A stretch of 64,000 nt of DNA from Magnolia sinica (GCF_029962835.1 NC_080584.1:80814862-80878861), one strand, 5' to 3'. Positions 13,546 through 23,495 are shown, counted from the first letter of the stretch. Notes: generated from the letters alone by a model not told the origin. Program-made: numbers and translations.

Positions 13546-14946
13546 ATAGCAAATAGGCACAGATCCTTCCCATTCGCTGCTGCCAAAATGAGCCCTCAGT
13601 TGTACAAGAGGCACAACTCAAATTAAACCACCCAAACTGTGGGACCCACAGTAGATATGTCATAGAACTAAACCAGATTGATTGAATGATCCAAACATTT
13701 CATTATGGACATTTACCTGTTGAACTCTGAGCTGCTTTTTTTCCTTCTATTTTAATCATCCATTGGATGTCCATGAATTAGCTGTGGGGGGCGCCATTTT
13801 ATTTATGGACACTTGTTGAACTCTAAGCTGTTTTTTTTTTTTTTTTTTTCTAGTTTAATTGTCCACTAGATATCCACAAATTCACTATGTGGGGCTGGTC
13901 ATTTGGATGGTTTAGATTGAGGTACAAGTACATCATGTGAAACAATTTTGAGTGAATGCTTACAAACCATTACAATCTACCAAAGTTATTCCCAAAAATT
14001 AAATCAATGTCACGATCCCGACCCATTGTATCAACACAAATTCTCCTGTTGAATGTTAACAGTTGGTGTTTTTCTATTTTTACGGTTCAATTGCAAGCCA
14101 CTGATCAGACAATCAGGATTATCTGATCAGCAAATTCTCAAGTAGGAGGGCCATCTACAACGAAGACCAAAAAACAGATGGTGCAGTTCATCATATGCAT
14201 ACATTAAAACAGTGGACATTGCAGCAGACCACCAAAATTCTGAGTGTATGCATATGAACCATCACAATCCACCAGAGCATCATAGCTTTTTATTCCAAAA
14301 ATTACACCAATGCCACAATCCCAACCACGTTCTCAACGCTATTTGTGAAATTCAACTATCACTCATTTTCGATTTAAAATGTTTGATCAAGAGACGCCGA
14401 TCAGACAATCAGGACCGTCTGATTGGCACAATTTCTAGTAGGAGGTCTATATACAATGAGGCCTAAAGTGTGAACGGTCCTGATCATCATTTACAGCACA
14501 TCTAAAGAATAGGACACCGCGAGAGACCACCAATTCCGGTGGTGCGGCGGGCTACCAAAACAATCTCCCACTGCCATAAGTTCACACACGCACACCCAAA
14601 CACTCCACTATCCTCTCCAAATTAAAATCCAAATATTTCAAAAAAAAAAAAAAAAACCAAAATGACCCTGAAAGAAAATTTTTTTTTTTTTTTAAAAAGA
14701 TTTTTTTTGAATTTTATTATTATTTTTTTTTTAAAAAAAGACCTTACCGTATGCAGCTGCCATACATCGAACGACCAAACGAGAGCTGGAATTCCGGCTC
14801 CGAACGGAAATCGGGTCGGAAGCGGACCAGATACGGACCCGAAAAACGTCGAAATTGGAAGCGAGAGAGTGGACTACAGAAGCCGATCCTTTCCTTTCGG
14901 TAGCATGCCCTAAAGCTGTAACAGATAAGGACGAAATTGCCGCCAT
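3095..14946 (-). CDS. THF1: THYLAKOID FORMATION 1 / Psb29, five exons
   Basis: THF1 (Psb29) is a plastid protein needed for thylakoid biogenesis and photosystem II turnover; it also acts in sugar and light signalling. Exons, read on the minus strand: 14946-14748, 10924-10657, 6857-6641, 5667-5552 and 3188-3095. All junctions are GT-AG and phases agree across each, giving 297 residues, close to the roughly 300 of Arabidopsis THF1. Exon 1 starts MAAISSLSVTALGHATERKG, a Ser/Arg-rich stretch like a plastid transit peptide. Exon 2 contains FLKSYKRPIPSIYN, LQELIVQQHLMRYKRTY and FALGFVTVYDQLMEGYP. Exon 3 contains KLEEWARTQ and FSYSRFFAIGLFRLLELA. Exon 4 contains RSVDRDLDVYRNLLSKLVQA. Exon 5 is a basic coiled-coil tail (REKKKREERVESQKANEAL) ending KCIKVFQHAGL. 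The start is the ATG at 14946, because the frame upstream has only a TTG. Introns 1 and 2 are each about 3.8 kb and full of transposons. The last few residues differ from Arabidopsis, so a further small exon cannot be excluded. Confidence 0.95.
3311..4612. mobile_element. hAT-like non-autonomous element with a nested long inverted repeat (THF1 intron 4)
   Basis: The left edge TAGGGCTGTCAATGGGT and the right edge ACCCATCGACAACCCTG are inverted relatives of hAT-type ends. The right part (about 4190-4612) resembles the element at 38515-38984. Between 3351 and 3910 lies a long imperfect inverted repeat. GTACCCATACC...GGCTAAG...GGGTTCATG on the left pairs with CATGAACCC...CTTAGCC...GGTATGGGTAC on the right, and inner arms around CAAGAGTGCACCCACAA and TTTGAGTAGAGAG fold onto each other. 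The flanks (TTTGAGAG and CCTAAGAA) do not form a clean 8-bp duplication, so this may be a composite of two insertions. It sits 123 bases beyond the start of intron-proximal exon 5. Confidence 0.6.
4891..5157. repeat. Tandem duplication, two copies of about 133 bp (THF1 intron 4)
   Basis: The unit beginning CAAACCAAG, followed by CTCTTCATTAGGCCCAACGC and ending near CAGTCCTGATCATTTACACA, occurs at 4891-5023 and again at 5024-5157. Only two or three differences separate the copies, so the duplication is recent. It has no coding sense. Confidence 0.9.
5668..6640. other. THF1 intron 3
   Basis: This intron of about 970 bases is AT-rich. It contains a purine-rich run at about 6100-6190 and no recognisable mobile element or internal gene. 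Its donor (GTTAGC on the minus strand) and acceptor (CCCAACAG) bracket it cleanly. Confidence 0.6.
7246..7350 (-). mobile_element. LINE 3' end remnant (THF1 intron 2)
   Basis: On the minus strand the sequence reads TTCTTGTGGTTTTAATGAAA, then TTTAGTTATCTTTCAAAAAG. This is the usual ending of plant L1-type LINE 3' UTRs before a short A-rich tail. No reverse transcriptase sequence adjoins it, so it is a short 5'-truncated copy. Confidence 0.45.
7979..8027. repeat. (TC)n microsatellite
   Basis: About 24 perfect TC units in THF1 intron 2. The apparent Ser-Leu tail of a short plus-strand reading frame here is only this repeat. Confidence 0.98.
8500..8670 (-). mobile_element. LINE coding remnant (THF1 intron 2)
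   Basis: The minus strand translates to a stretch like LFSNLWGIWKERENKVFEDK followed by FASNAILKGTS. It resembles the WxIWKERNxRIFE motif that follows the zinc-binding (zf-RVT) region near the end of plant L1-type LINE ORF2. It is short and isolated. It could belong with the LINE 3' end at 7246-7350, but about 1.1 kb of unrelated sequence separates them. Confidence 0.5.
9926..10394. mobile_element. hAT-type MITE with perfect 8-bp target duplication (THF1 intron 2)
   Basis: The element starts TAGGGGTGGCAATTGGCC and ends GGCCATTGTCACCCCTA, so the ends are inverted repeats with one mismatch. ATGCAGAT lies directly outside both ends (9918-9925 and 10395-10402), a perfect 8-bp duplication as made by hAT transposases. 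The arms are rich in GGCCTGGCC and GGCCTTGGC words. The element is 469 bp with no coding capacity. The intact duplication suggests a fairly recent insertion. Confidence 0.9.
11340..12835 (+). mobile_element. L1-type LINE ORF2 fragment (THF1 intron 1)
   Basis: The plus strand (antisense to THF1) encodes the C-terminal half of a plant LINE reverse transcriptase. It reads WKKGYLFLGGSIALIKSALA, VAKRVKKIQLNFLWQGRKER, KKFHLVRWEDVQKPMGEGGF, then further on a zf-RVT region, LERRGLSTPNTLVMCKRDEE then SANHLLIQCPLAHALRYD, and a relic of the WKERN-type tail (RNRKIFKNEE) to about 12830. The frame is interrupted several times, notably between about 11720 and 12450. The polymerase core (YADD region) is absent, so this is a 5'-truncated, decayed copy. 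No poly-A tail or target duplication is visible, perhaps because the GATACGG repeat at 12838 has inserted at the end. Confidence 0.9.
12838..13225. repeat. GATACGG/CCGATAC-rich foldback repeat with a central (TA)n
   Basis: Multiple inverted and direct words of the type GGCCGATAC, CGTATCGG and CCCAATACG occur on both sides of an AT-rich centre. The left part (12838-12960) and right part (13115-13225) are roughly inverse to one another, as in a MITE. The (TA)n at 13012-13085 sits in the loop. Exact ends could not be fixed. Confidence 0.55.
13012..13085. repeat. (TA)n microsatellite
   Basis: About 36 TA units interrupted by a single TCTC. It can form a hairpin and is likely to vary in length between individuals. 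Confidence 0.95.
13524..13545. repeat. (AG)n microsatellite after an A-run
   Basis: Eleven AG units preceded by an A-tract in THF1 intron 1. Confidence 0.9.
13935..14470. repeat. Diverged tandem duplication, unit about 300 bp (THF1 intron 1)
   Basis: Two copies share the order: GTGAATGCTTACAAACCATT or GTGTATGCATATGAACCATC, then CAATCTACCAAAG or CAATCCACCAGAG, then ATTCCAAAAATTAC, then GATCAGACAATCAGGA, then AGTAGGAGG. The left copy is about 13950-14165 and the right about 14240-14470. The copies differ at many positions, so the duplication is old. An ORF in the right copy has no family resemblance. Confidence 0.7.
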
Positions 14947-16039
14947 CAGAGACAAAGAGAAGAAACGGAGAGGGGTATTTCAGGTAGAGATTTCAGGGGT
15001 ATTTTGGTAATTTCAGATACGGTTTCTCATCGTTGAAGAGAAAACACAGAAAAGCGCATTTTTCTTCTTTGGACCGAAGAGAAGAGAGGTCGAAAGGCAG
15101 CTTCTCAGTTTATCCGTTAGTTCGTTTTGCATCTGTCGCGTCTCTAAATCCACCGTCCGTCGTGATCTAATCGGGCCTACATACTCTATAATCTTATGAT
15201 CCGAAACGTTGAATTTTGTAAATAGATGCTACATGCGCTGATACATGAAAATTAATCCGAACAGATGATTCTAACTGTTTATAAAAATGAAAGAAAATTT
15301 CTGATGGTTCGTATTCACTCTACAAATCAAAGGCCTAGATGATCTATGAATAGTGATTATTGAAAAAAAAAATTATTGGTAGTAGTAAGTAGAATATGGA
15401 CGGTTCAGATCATAGGAATATTTTATCACGTGGGCCGCATTCGGTGGCGACAGACGCTGGATGAGGAGTCGCGACAGAAGGAAAACGAACTCGTTATCCA
15501 GTGGCGCAAGGCTGTGAGATTTGGGTAATCTGAAGAAACAACCGGTAGGATATGGACACGTTGCACGTCTTAGTGAGGTGGGCCTTTTGTCTTTACGTCA
15601 GTTGAGACTGATTGGATGATATTGATGTACGTGTCCACTGTTCTTGAGAGGTATTTATAGGACAATCCGGACCGTCCAGATTGTGGGGGCGTGTTATGGA
15701 TAGGACAATCTAGAACATAAATATATGATTATCTTAACCATTTGATGGACGGATATTTTCATGTTGCCAACGTGACATACGGGCGTGCATACGACGGATG
15801 AGATGGAGAAGGAAGGAAACTCCTTCAAGGAACTCTTTCTTACTCCCACAAGGAACTCACTGTTACTCAATGACAAGGAAGTTAGCATCCAAGCCTCCCT
15901 TTCAATCAAATAAGATTTTATTTAAGATATACACATAATTATGATACTCTACTATAGTGTGATATAAGTTTATTAGAATACCTTATCGATACATTTATAC
16001 ATGGCTTAAGATGCAACTTAGGTTCAACCTCAAACCAGT
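14947..16039. other. THF1 upstream region
   Basis: This is the presumed 5' UTR (about 14947-15130) and promoter of THF1. No convincing TATA box or divergent gene start was found. Many short blocks of the type GGACGGTTCAGATCATAGG and TGGACACGTTGCACG look like decayed MITE ends. Confidence 0.4.
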
Positions 16040-16493
16040 AATGTGGGTGTGGGAGCATGACCTCAATGTATGCATTGTATATCTAAGGTGATCCATCTAT
16101 TTTGTCAGCTTATTTTAAAACATAAACCCAAAATAAATTAAATGCAAATTTTGAGTGGACCATACTGCAGAAAACAATGGTCATTGACCATTAAAACTTT
16201 TTGTAAGCTAGAAAAGTTTTGGATCAAGTTGAGATTTATGTTTTCCCTTGGTCCATAAATGTGTGACCTTATCAACATGTTATTTGATAAATAAATGTTG
16301 CAATGGGCCCTAGGAAGTTTTTAATGGTGGGCATTTAATAACCATTGTTTCATATAGCGTAGTTTGCATTGAGATTTGTATCTTCTTCATTTTTTGGATC
16401 ATACTCTAAAATAAGCCGAAAAAATAGATGGATGGCGTGGATAAACAATACATATATCGAGGTGGACCTCGTAGTCAGGGTACCACCCACCAT
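16040..16493. mobile_element. Palindromic GGCCCACC/GTCCATCC-family MITE
   Basis: The left half has the order typical of this repeat: GATCCATCTATTTTGTCAGC, then CTTATTTTAAAACATAAACC, GAGTGGACCATAC and ACAATGGTCATTGACC. The right half carries the inverse order (GGTGGGCATTTAATAACC, TTTGGATCATACTCTAAAAT, AATAGATGGATGGCGTGGAT, GAGGTGGACCTCG). The halves therefore fold into a long imperfect hairpin. No coding sense. Confidence 0.7.
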
Positions 16494-17017
16494 TCGATGG
16501 TTCTACGCCGCAGCTAAGTCACATCCCATTATTTAGTTCTTTCACTATTATAGTCATTGACCATAGATCTATATATATCCTATGCTAATCAATAGTGGAC
16601 CATCAAGTACGGGCCAACAAATCATCATCAAATGAGATTAATAATATTACGACGGTTAAAACAAAACATTAATGGTTTAAAAAATAAAAATAAATAAATA
16701 AAAGCTTTTAAAAAGTCATTAGAATATTTAAAGTGTTGGTCTTAGCGATAAAACCAGTTGACGCATCCCAATCTAATTAGATCTACTCATACACATATGT
16801 TTATATGTAAACTCAATGAATCCCTTGTTAGCCTCCGGGGGAATTAATGGCTTGTTTACCTTCAATGGCCTTTGAATGTACCATGTAAGGAGTGGATCGC
16901 CTAATCCTGGGCCATCGCTTCTCATTGGTCCAAGTCATTGCCGATGACTCCAGCTCACAAAGTGCACTAATTTTCTCAATCTCCAATAGTTTGCATACCA
17001 CACAACACAAAATTTAA

Positions 17018-17469
17018 CATGTGGAACCTCTCTAGGCCCCAGCATGCATGATTTGTATTAGATCTACACCATCCATCATTGTTTTTAGATCATTATAGAG
17101 GAGGATCCTGAAAACGAGGCACAGCCAAAGCCCAAATGGACCACACAACAAAAGGCAGCAAGGATTGAACGGCTACTATTGAAACCTTCCTGGGTCCACT
17201 GTAAGGTTTATTTGCCATCTAACCTGTTCATAAGGTCATAATGACTTGTATGAAGAGAAAACACAAATATCAGCTCGATTGAAGCCTTCTGTGGCCTCAA
17301 AAAGTTTTCAATGGTAGGAAATTATTTCCCATTGTTTCCTATACTATGCCCACTTGAGATTGGGATCTGCCTCATTTTTTGTTTCATGCCCTAAGATGAT
17401 ATGGAAAATGGATGTACAAGGTGGATCTAACACATACATCATGATGGGGCCCATAGAAGTTCCACATGT
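17018..17469. mobile_element. Palindromic MITE with ACATGTGGAAC ends
   Basis: The left end ACATGTGGAACCTCTCTAGG and the inverse of the right end ACATGTGGAACTTCTATGGG match at 17 of 20 positions, both followed by CCCC. Inner arms carry CACCATCCATCATTG and, inversely, ATGGATGTACAAGGTGGATC. Central words such as AAGGTTTATTTGCCATCTAA are shared with the other members. No clear target duplication remains. Confidence 0.8.
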
Positions 17470-17538
17470 CAACCCTTTTAGTTTTCTTCTCTCTTCCTGA
17501 AATGTGTTACACCACACATCAAACAATGAAATTTATTT

Positions 17539-18065
17539 ACATGTGAAATTTATGTTGGGCCTACATGATATATTTTTTAGGTCCACACTCCATCCATTTT
17601 TTTCAGGTCATTATAGGATATGAACCCAAAAATAAGGTAGACGCATGGCTACCCCACATGATGTATTTGTTAGGTCAACACTGTCCATCCATTTTTTTTA
17701 GGTCATTATAGGATATGAGCCCAAAAATAAGGCAAATCCATAGCTCACGTGGACCACACCACAAGAAATAATAGGAATTGTATGCCTACTGTTGAAAAAT
17801 TCTTGGAGCTGTAGAAGGTTCTTATAAAGCTGATATTTGTATTTTCCCCTTATGAATAGGTTAGATGGCAAATAAACTTCATGGCTGACCCTAGGAAGGT
17901 TTCAACAGTCATTTGTTTAATCCCTATTACTTTTTATGTTGTGGTCTAATTGCGCTTTGTATGTGCCTATTTTTTTTGGCTCATGCTCCAGGATGATCTG
18001 AAAAATTAATGGACAATGTATATCTAACATGTAAACTATGGTGGGGCCAAAGAGGTTCCACATGT
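17539..18065. mobile_element. Second ACATGTGRAA-ended palindromic MITE with a duplicated left arm
   Basis: This is the same family as 17018-17469, only 70 bp away and in series with it. The left terminal block (TCCATCCATTTTTTTCAGGTC then ATTATAGGATATGA-CCCAAA) occurs twice, at about 17580-17635 and 17685-17735, so the left arm has been tandemly duplicated. The right end reads GCCAAAGAGGTTCCACATGT. Confidence 0.75.
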
Positions 18066-20128
18066 TAAAAGTTGTTTTGTGTAGTACGCAATCTACTTCG
18101 GAAATAAAATTGGAGTGTTTTGTGAACTCATTTTTTACACTCATTTTCGGTTTCCTGACGTGGACGAGTTTACACCTATTTTCGGTGTCCTAACATGGAC
18201 TGATAAAAGGATGCCATGTGGAGGCACTACGTGTTTGGGATAGTCAGAATTGTAGTCGCACCCGAGGAAGATCCATATTTGTCCTTCTTCGGCGTTACAT
18301 ATTTCTTTCATTATTGCGATGGTACAGGATACTACCATGCCCTTTTAGGAGAACAAACTGTCGCACACCACGTGGCCACGATAGAAGTGCCCATTAAATG
18401 AGGGATGGGCTCGGCACTCGTATAAAAGACCTATTGCATGATGAGCATATCCTATCTCACAACTAAATTTGTATTATCCAAAAGGTCATCTTTCACAACC
18501 CTTTCAAAATGAGAGATTTTTTCATAGACGTTAAAAGAACAACTATCCAGAAGATTTCGGATGACAAAAAGGTGAATTTATATGCAAGACAACATGGATC
18601 TGGTCGTTCGTCGGAACCATAAAGGGACGACCGAATGTACAGGTCTCATTCCATGCGATGATCAGAATAAAGAGAATGGGAGATATGATCTATCCAAATG
18701 ATAGGCCAGAATTGAGGGACAAATCCCTCTAACACTCCAAACCATCACCTTCTGGGTGATCAGATAAAGGAGAGTGCTTGACCTAGGCCATCCAATATTT
18801 GGAAGTGGACAGGGTGGGCCATCAAGGGAGGTTGGATAACTACGTTTGATAGAGATCAACTCTTGAGGCTCCATATTTTGGCCTGGCTAGAGAAACTTTG
18901 GTGATATCATGCTAGATCTTTAGTGAGCCACAAAGATCTCCATAGTGGGTCAGCTATGAGAAGAAGAATAAAGAATCTAGCAAGTTTAGGGCTCTCTCTT
19001 TCTTAAAGTAGATTTAGATGTACCAAAAAGAAATGCGTGCCTAGAAAGATCGCGCAAGGAATCCAGAAGGAACCCGAAAACCAACGATGGGCTTCCACCA
19101 CCTCGAAAAAGTTATAAAAGGAACACCTAAATAAGAGCTCAAGGCACCCACACTAAACACATTTATCCACATGTCCACTTTACTTTTCTTAATTTAGTTC
19201 TCTATTACCTAGTGACTCCCACTGCATGCAGTACGTTTATCATATGAGTAGATTAAATATCTATAGCTTAAACTTTCCAGATCTTCATGTCCATCTGTTT
19301 TTGAGAATCATTTAGACATCAGTGGTGACACCTGATCCTAACATTTGCATCATAGGTTGAGATCATAGGTGTTCATCAGATGGTCCCACAGATACTGGGT
19401 CCAAGCATGAAAGCCCCCACCTGTCCACTCATCGAGTGGACCGCATCTATTCAGAATAAGTGGATGGTGAAAATTACTCCTGATGGTCTACAGACTCTAG
19501 CATGCATGTGTTGCACACCTAATGAGTGGGATGTATTGATCTTGGGGCTAAGAAACTGAGTGTGGGGCCCACCTGGATCTGCAACCTCTCTCGTGTGTGA
19601 TATGTGGGAAAATTTGTGACATAGGCAGAAGCGCCACATGTAATTTGATACTCCGAGTATAAACAGACATTCAGAAATTGTACACGTGGTCCACTTTACT
19701 CAAATTAAACAGCTTAAATTGTAGATCTCTAAGTCACAATCTCAAAATCAGATTGTTTGAACGGTCTGTCTTTTTTCTTTTTCTTTTTTGGAGGGGGGAA
19801 ACTGAATGTGTACAAGCATTGCCTTCATCAATAAACTCCCCTTTTCAGAAAATAAAAAATTGGCTGAACGGTCGGAGCCCGTGATTTGTGGAAGCTTGTT
19901 TGTTCAAGTGGGTCCTTTGGATATTTCAATTCCAACCGTCCAATTAATATATGTCCACTAATTTGATAGTAAGGTAATCTAATAAGCAATGTGTTTTTTT
20001 TTTTTTCCATGGTATATTTGAACTGGAATCCATAATTTGGAAAGTTCAAATTGAGTCGATAGCATGTCATTTATGCAATTTCTAAGTGCCTGCATATCAT
20101 CAACACACCCTATTAGAGTATCAAGTAG
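18066..20128. other. Gene-free repeat-derived stretch, possible solo LTR
   Basis: No gene is recognised. CACTCATTTTCGGTTTCCTGAC and CACCTATTTTCGGTGTCCTAAC at 18140-18195 form a direct repeat. Around 19100 the motif TTATAAAAGGAACACCTAAA looks like a promoter TATA region of the kind found inside LTRs, and the region 18130-19210 could be a solo LTR, but I cannot find its ends. Around 19330-19660 there are GGGGCCCACC-type MITE fragments. Confidence 0.3.
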
Positions 20129-20300
20129 GGCTATCAATGGGTTGAGTTTGTCCATCAGGCTTCTAGGCCAAGCCAGGACTGGATTATCAGGCCCGAGGAC
20201 GGGGCTCGAGCTTAAATATTGAGCATGTTTCTAAATTAATAGGGTTGAGCTTGGCATTTAGATCCTTAAAAGCCTATCAGCCCAGCCCAGCCGTTAAGGT
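20129..20300. mobile_element. Partial hAT-like MITE end
   Basis: TAGGGCTATCAATGGGTTGA at 20129 is a hAT-type terminal sequence like those at 3311 and 38984. It is followed by GGCTTCTAGGCCAAGCC-type arm sequence, but no matching inverted right end was found, so the copy is truncated or interrupted. Confidence 0.45.
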
Positions 20301-20378
20301 TTTCAAACTCCCATCTCTCTCTCTAGCAGACATGAACTAGTTCTTCTTATAGTTGTCCTCATCGTTGGATGAGGAGAG

Positions 20379-20549
20379 ATGGGGTCCACTAGGAAGTTAG
20401 ATGAGATTTTTGAGAGGAAGGAGTTTAGTGTGGAGATATGGAGGGCAGAGATGGAGCCTATCCATGAGGCTTTGGAGGAGGAGATTGTTGAAGGGAAATG
20501 GATTGCTGTTGTTGTAGGAGCTCGAGAGAGGGATGGGTTTGTAGAATGA
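20379..20549 (+). CDS. Unrecognised short ORF, 56 codons, possibly a gene fragment
   Basis: ATG at 20379 to TGA at 20547-20549, with an in-frame stop just upstream. The product starts MGSTRKLDEIFERKEFSVEI, then contains WRAEMEPIHEALEEEIVEGK and WIAVVVGARERDGFVE. The composition (charged helix, balanced hydrophobics) is more protein-like than the overlapping frames on either strand. I do not recognise a family. There is no intron signal or promoter I trust. It could be a captured exon fragment or chance. Confidence 0.25.
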   Translation: MGSTRKLDEIFERKEFSVEIWRAEMEPIHEALEEEIVEGKWIAVVVGARERDGFVE

Positions 20550-20784
20550 TCAGGCACAAATGCATGAGATGTAGGCCTTCCATCAAACAAGCTCATTGTT
20601 TACATTCTCCGCCCCAAGAAAAAGATGCATTGGAATTTCATGGCTTCTTGCATTTAGTAAGAAAAAACTACATTGAAATTTCATGGCTTCTTACATTTAG
20701 TAAGAAAAAAGCTGCATTGAAATTTCAAAGCTTTTTGCATTTAATAATTTCGCTATTTCTCCAACCAAAAGTTAAAACCATAAC

Positions 20785-20786
<2 letters not shown>

Positions 20787-20836
<50 letters not shown>
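20787..20836. repeat. (CT)n microsatellite
   Basis: About 25 perfect CT units. The Ser-Leu repeat in the overlapping plus-strand frame is an artefact of this run. Confidence 0.98.
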
Positions 20837-20837
<1 letters not shown>

Positions 20838-20885
20838 GTAGACATCCCTCGGGCTCCGAATGGATAGAGCTTGGGCTAGTCCAAT

Positions 20886-22180
20886 TGTTACGCCCTGAAA
20901 TTCGGTATTCGAGTTGGCTAGGCTCGAACTTGAATTCCAGGAATGTGAGTTATATTTAAATGAAATATACATTGCAACCCACAGAATTTTAATGCATTTT
21001 CAAGGCAAACAGATCAACTAAGGGGGATAAACTAGTATCATTTCTATTAACAAATGTTCCACTAAAATATCATAAAGTCTTAATTATATTAAAATAAAAT
21101 ATATTAAATTGTAATTAATTTTCAAATAAACAAGAGGAAAAGTCTTTAATCTTGCCCAGTTGGCTTTTCATATACAAACTCTATAAAACAATATATGCGG
21201 GTGTAAGCGTGATGACACGGGGTCACATCTTTCCCAAAATTAAAAATTCTACGATAATACAAATATAACTCAATAACATAAATATGATCAATTGTAAGAA
21301 TTGAATTGACATTTTATATATAACAATATTAATGATTTTGTATTCATACATAATAATAAAATAAGATAAGACAATCATTTAAGATTAATTTTTTTTGTTC
21401 AATTCAGGGCAGAGCACCCATGTGTGTTGATCCTTTCAAAAAATGACTCTCGGTAGAGCACTAATGTTGATCCTTCTAGGAAATGACCTTCGGCAAAGCA
21501 CCGGTGAATAGACATTTAGGGTAAATACATAGGGCAGATCACCCATGTCGATCCTTTCAAGAATGACCCTACGCAAAACACTTGTACTGTGCCGATCTTT
21601 TCGAGAATGACCTTGACAAAGCACCCATAAAAATGCAATGATCCTTTTAGGGCAGAGCACCCATAACTTAAATACACAATAATCATTAAATAATTTCATT
21701 GTCCAATATGTAATAGTAAATAACTAAATTCAATTTACAAAATGTAATATGATGAAATAATTTTAATCTATTATATGTAATAATAATGATAAATTTAATC
21801 CACAAAATGTAATTATAATGAATTAAATTCAATCTACACATGTAATAAGAGTTAAACCAATCTGATCTACAACATGTAAATACAATTAAAGGAATTCATT
21901 CTACATGATGATACACTAAGTCAAGAATATAAATCCACATGCTAATGTAAAAGTACATTGTAACCGTACGGTTGTCAACCGGGAAGATCACTTACCTGTT
22001 GTGACTCTTGGATTTTTGTGAGATGTCTTCTGACTTGGTGGGTCAACACAAACGACTACACACACAATTGGATTTTGACTAGAATAAGCTAAAATTTTTA
22101 GAATGTTGAGGAGTAACCAAAGCAGAACGCAAACCTGAGCTCGGTGGTTCAGTGGTGAAGTTTGACAGTGACTGACTCAA
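20886..22180. mobile_element. Possible Ty3/Gypsy LTR remnant (TGTTACGCCC start)
   Basis: TTGTTACGCCCTGAAATTCGG at about 20886 resembles the start of many plant Del/Tekay-type LTRs (TGTTACGCCCCGAAA). The following 1.2 kb is AT-rich and non-coding, with an internal tandem array at 21415-21670. I could not find a matching right end, a primer site or any coding part, so this is a weak call for a broken fossil. Confidence 0.25.
21415..21670. repeat. Degenerate tandem array, GATCCTTTCAAGAATGACC / GGCAGAGCACCCATG words
   Basis: The alternating blocks GGCAGAGCACCCATG and GATCCTTTCAAGAATGACC recur about five to six times with spacing near 40-60 bp and heavy divergence. The apparent minus-strand ORF across it is repeat-derived. 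Confidence 0.75.
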
Positions 22181-22266
22181 CTTTGATCAATTCGTTGCTC
22201 TTTCTCTCTTGTTCCTTCTTCTCATTTCTTCTTCCTTCCTCCTAATTTCATCTTTCTTTCTCCTTT

Positions 22267-22268
<2 letters not shown>

Positions 22269-22315
<47 letters not shown>
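22269..22315. repeat. (TC)n microsatellite
   Basis: About 23 perfect TC units following a longer pyrimidine-rich tract (22195-22268). Confidence 0.98.
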
Positions 22316-22317
<2 letters not shown>

Positions 22318-22499
22318 AGAACTGTCTAGCAAATAGATGTTGAAACGACGACTCGATTGAGACAGTAGGTCAGCAACTCAGTGTGAGATTTCTTGCTTTC
22401 AATGTTTCTCTCTCGCATTTGTTTCTTCCTCTGGTTCTGCTTCCTCCGTATATTGGATATACAATACGTATGAAGGAGTTTACAAGAACTCTCATGGTC

Positions 22500-22664
22500 T
22501 ATTCCAGATGTCCTAGTTGCACAAGGGATGGTAGGTGGGTCCACCATAATGTTTGTGAGAAATCTACACAATCTATCTATTTTTTTCAGATCATTTTAGA
22601 ACATGAGACCAAAAATCAGATGGATTCCAACCATAAGGGAAGGGGAACCGGATAACAACTTGGT
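22500..22664. mobile_element. Fragment of a GTCCATCC-family MITE
   Basis: GGTGGGTCCACCATAATGTTTG, then AATCTATCTATTTTTTTCAG and ATCATTTTAGAACATGAGACC, is one terminal arm of the palindromic family. It lacks its partner arm and abuts the next member at 22665. Confidence 0.6.
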
Positions 22665-23130
22665 GGGTGTTACCCTAACCATGTTGGGCCTACATTGATG
22701 TGTTTGTTGTATATCCATGCTGTCCATATGTTTTCCATCTCATTTTAGGATGTGATCCCAAACCTTAAGAAGATCTAAATCTCTGGTGACCATACCACTA
22801 GAAACCACAATAAATGACCATTAGAAACATTTTGTTTGCTACAAAAGTTTTGGATCAAGCATATCTTTGTATTTTCCCTTCATCCAAATTTTTTTGACAG
22901 CATCAACAGGTTGGATTTTCAATAAAATCACCAAAAAATTAAGATGGGCCCTTTGGAATTTTTAATGGTGAAGCACTCAATACCACTTTTTCCTGTGGTG
23001 TGGTCCACTTAAGATTTATATTTGCATAATGTTTGGAACTCCGTCCTAAAATGTGCCGTAGAAAAGGATGGACTGCGTGGATATACAAAACATTAATCTA
23101 AAGGTGGGCCCCATGGTAACGGTAACACCT
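22665..23130. mobile_element. Palindromic MITE with GGTGTTACC ends
   Basis: The left end reads GGTGTTACCCTAACCATGTT then GGGCC. The inverse of the right end reads AGGTGTTACCGTTACCATGG then GGCCC. Arms carry ATGCTGTCCATATGTTTTCC and, inversely, AAAGGATGGACTGCGTGGAT. At 466 bp it is typical for the family. The element at 35632-36134 belongs to the same subgroup. Confidence 0.8.
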
Positions 23131-23381
23131 AATCCTCTCACGTCGGAGTGAAGGTCGTACTCTCTCGTGAGTAGAGGTGGGCATCTTGGACCCGATCCGA
23201 CCCGACTCGGTACCGTTCCGAACAGAACCGACGGCTCAGATCGGCTTGATCGAGTCTAACCACCCAGATCTGTTCGTCTTTCAGGTCAGGTGTGGATAGA
23301 GGTCTATCCGAACCGATCCGACCCGGATACCCGAATCGAATGGATCCTGCCCGAATCGAACAGACCCGACCTGGCGGGTAC

Positions 23382-23388
23382 TATAAAT
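23382..23388 (+). promoter_or_regulatory. TATA box of the captured segment
   Basis: CTATAAATAC lies 114 bp upstream of the ATG at 23496 inside the hAT element. It is the only clear TATA motif in the interior and is correctly oriented for the captured exon. Confidence 0.4.
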
Positions 23389-23495
23389 ACTCGTTTTGAT
23401 TTTTTACCATAACCCCTCCCCTCTTTTCTTACCAAGTTACCCTACCGAAGAACGAGCTGAGGTGGGCCGCGGCGAAGAAGAAGGACGAGGAGAAG

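Noticed and set aside
20498-20959. 153-codon plus-strand ORF with a Ser-Leu repeat
   Set aside because: Its length depends on reading through the (CT)n microsatellite; the rest has no family resemblance.
21415-21670. CRISPR-like spaced repeats
   Set aside because: Repeat copies and spacers are all degenerate and the sequence is plant nuclear DNA; an ordinary decayed tandem array.
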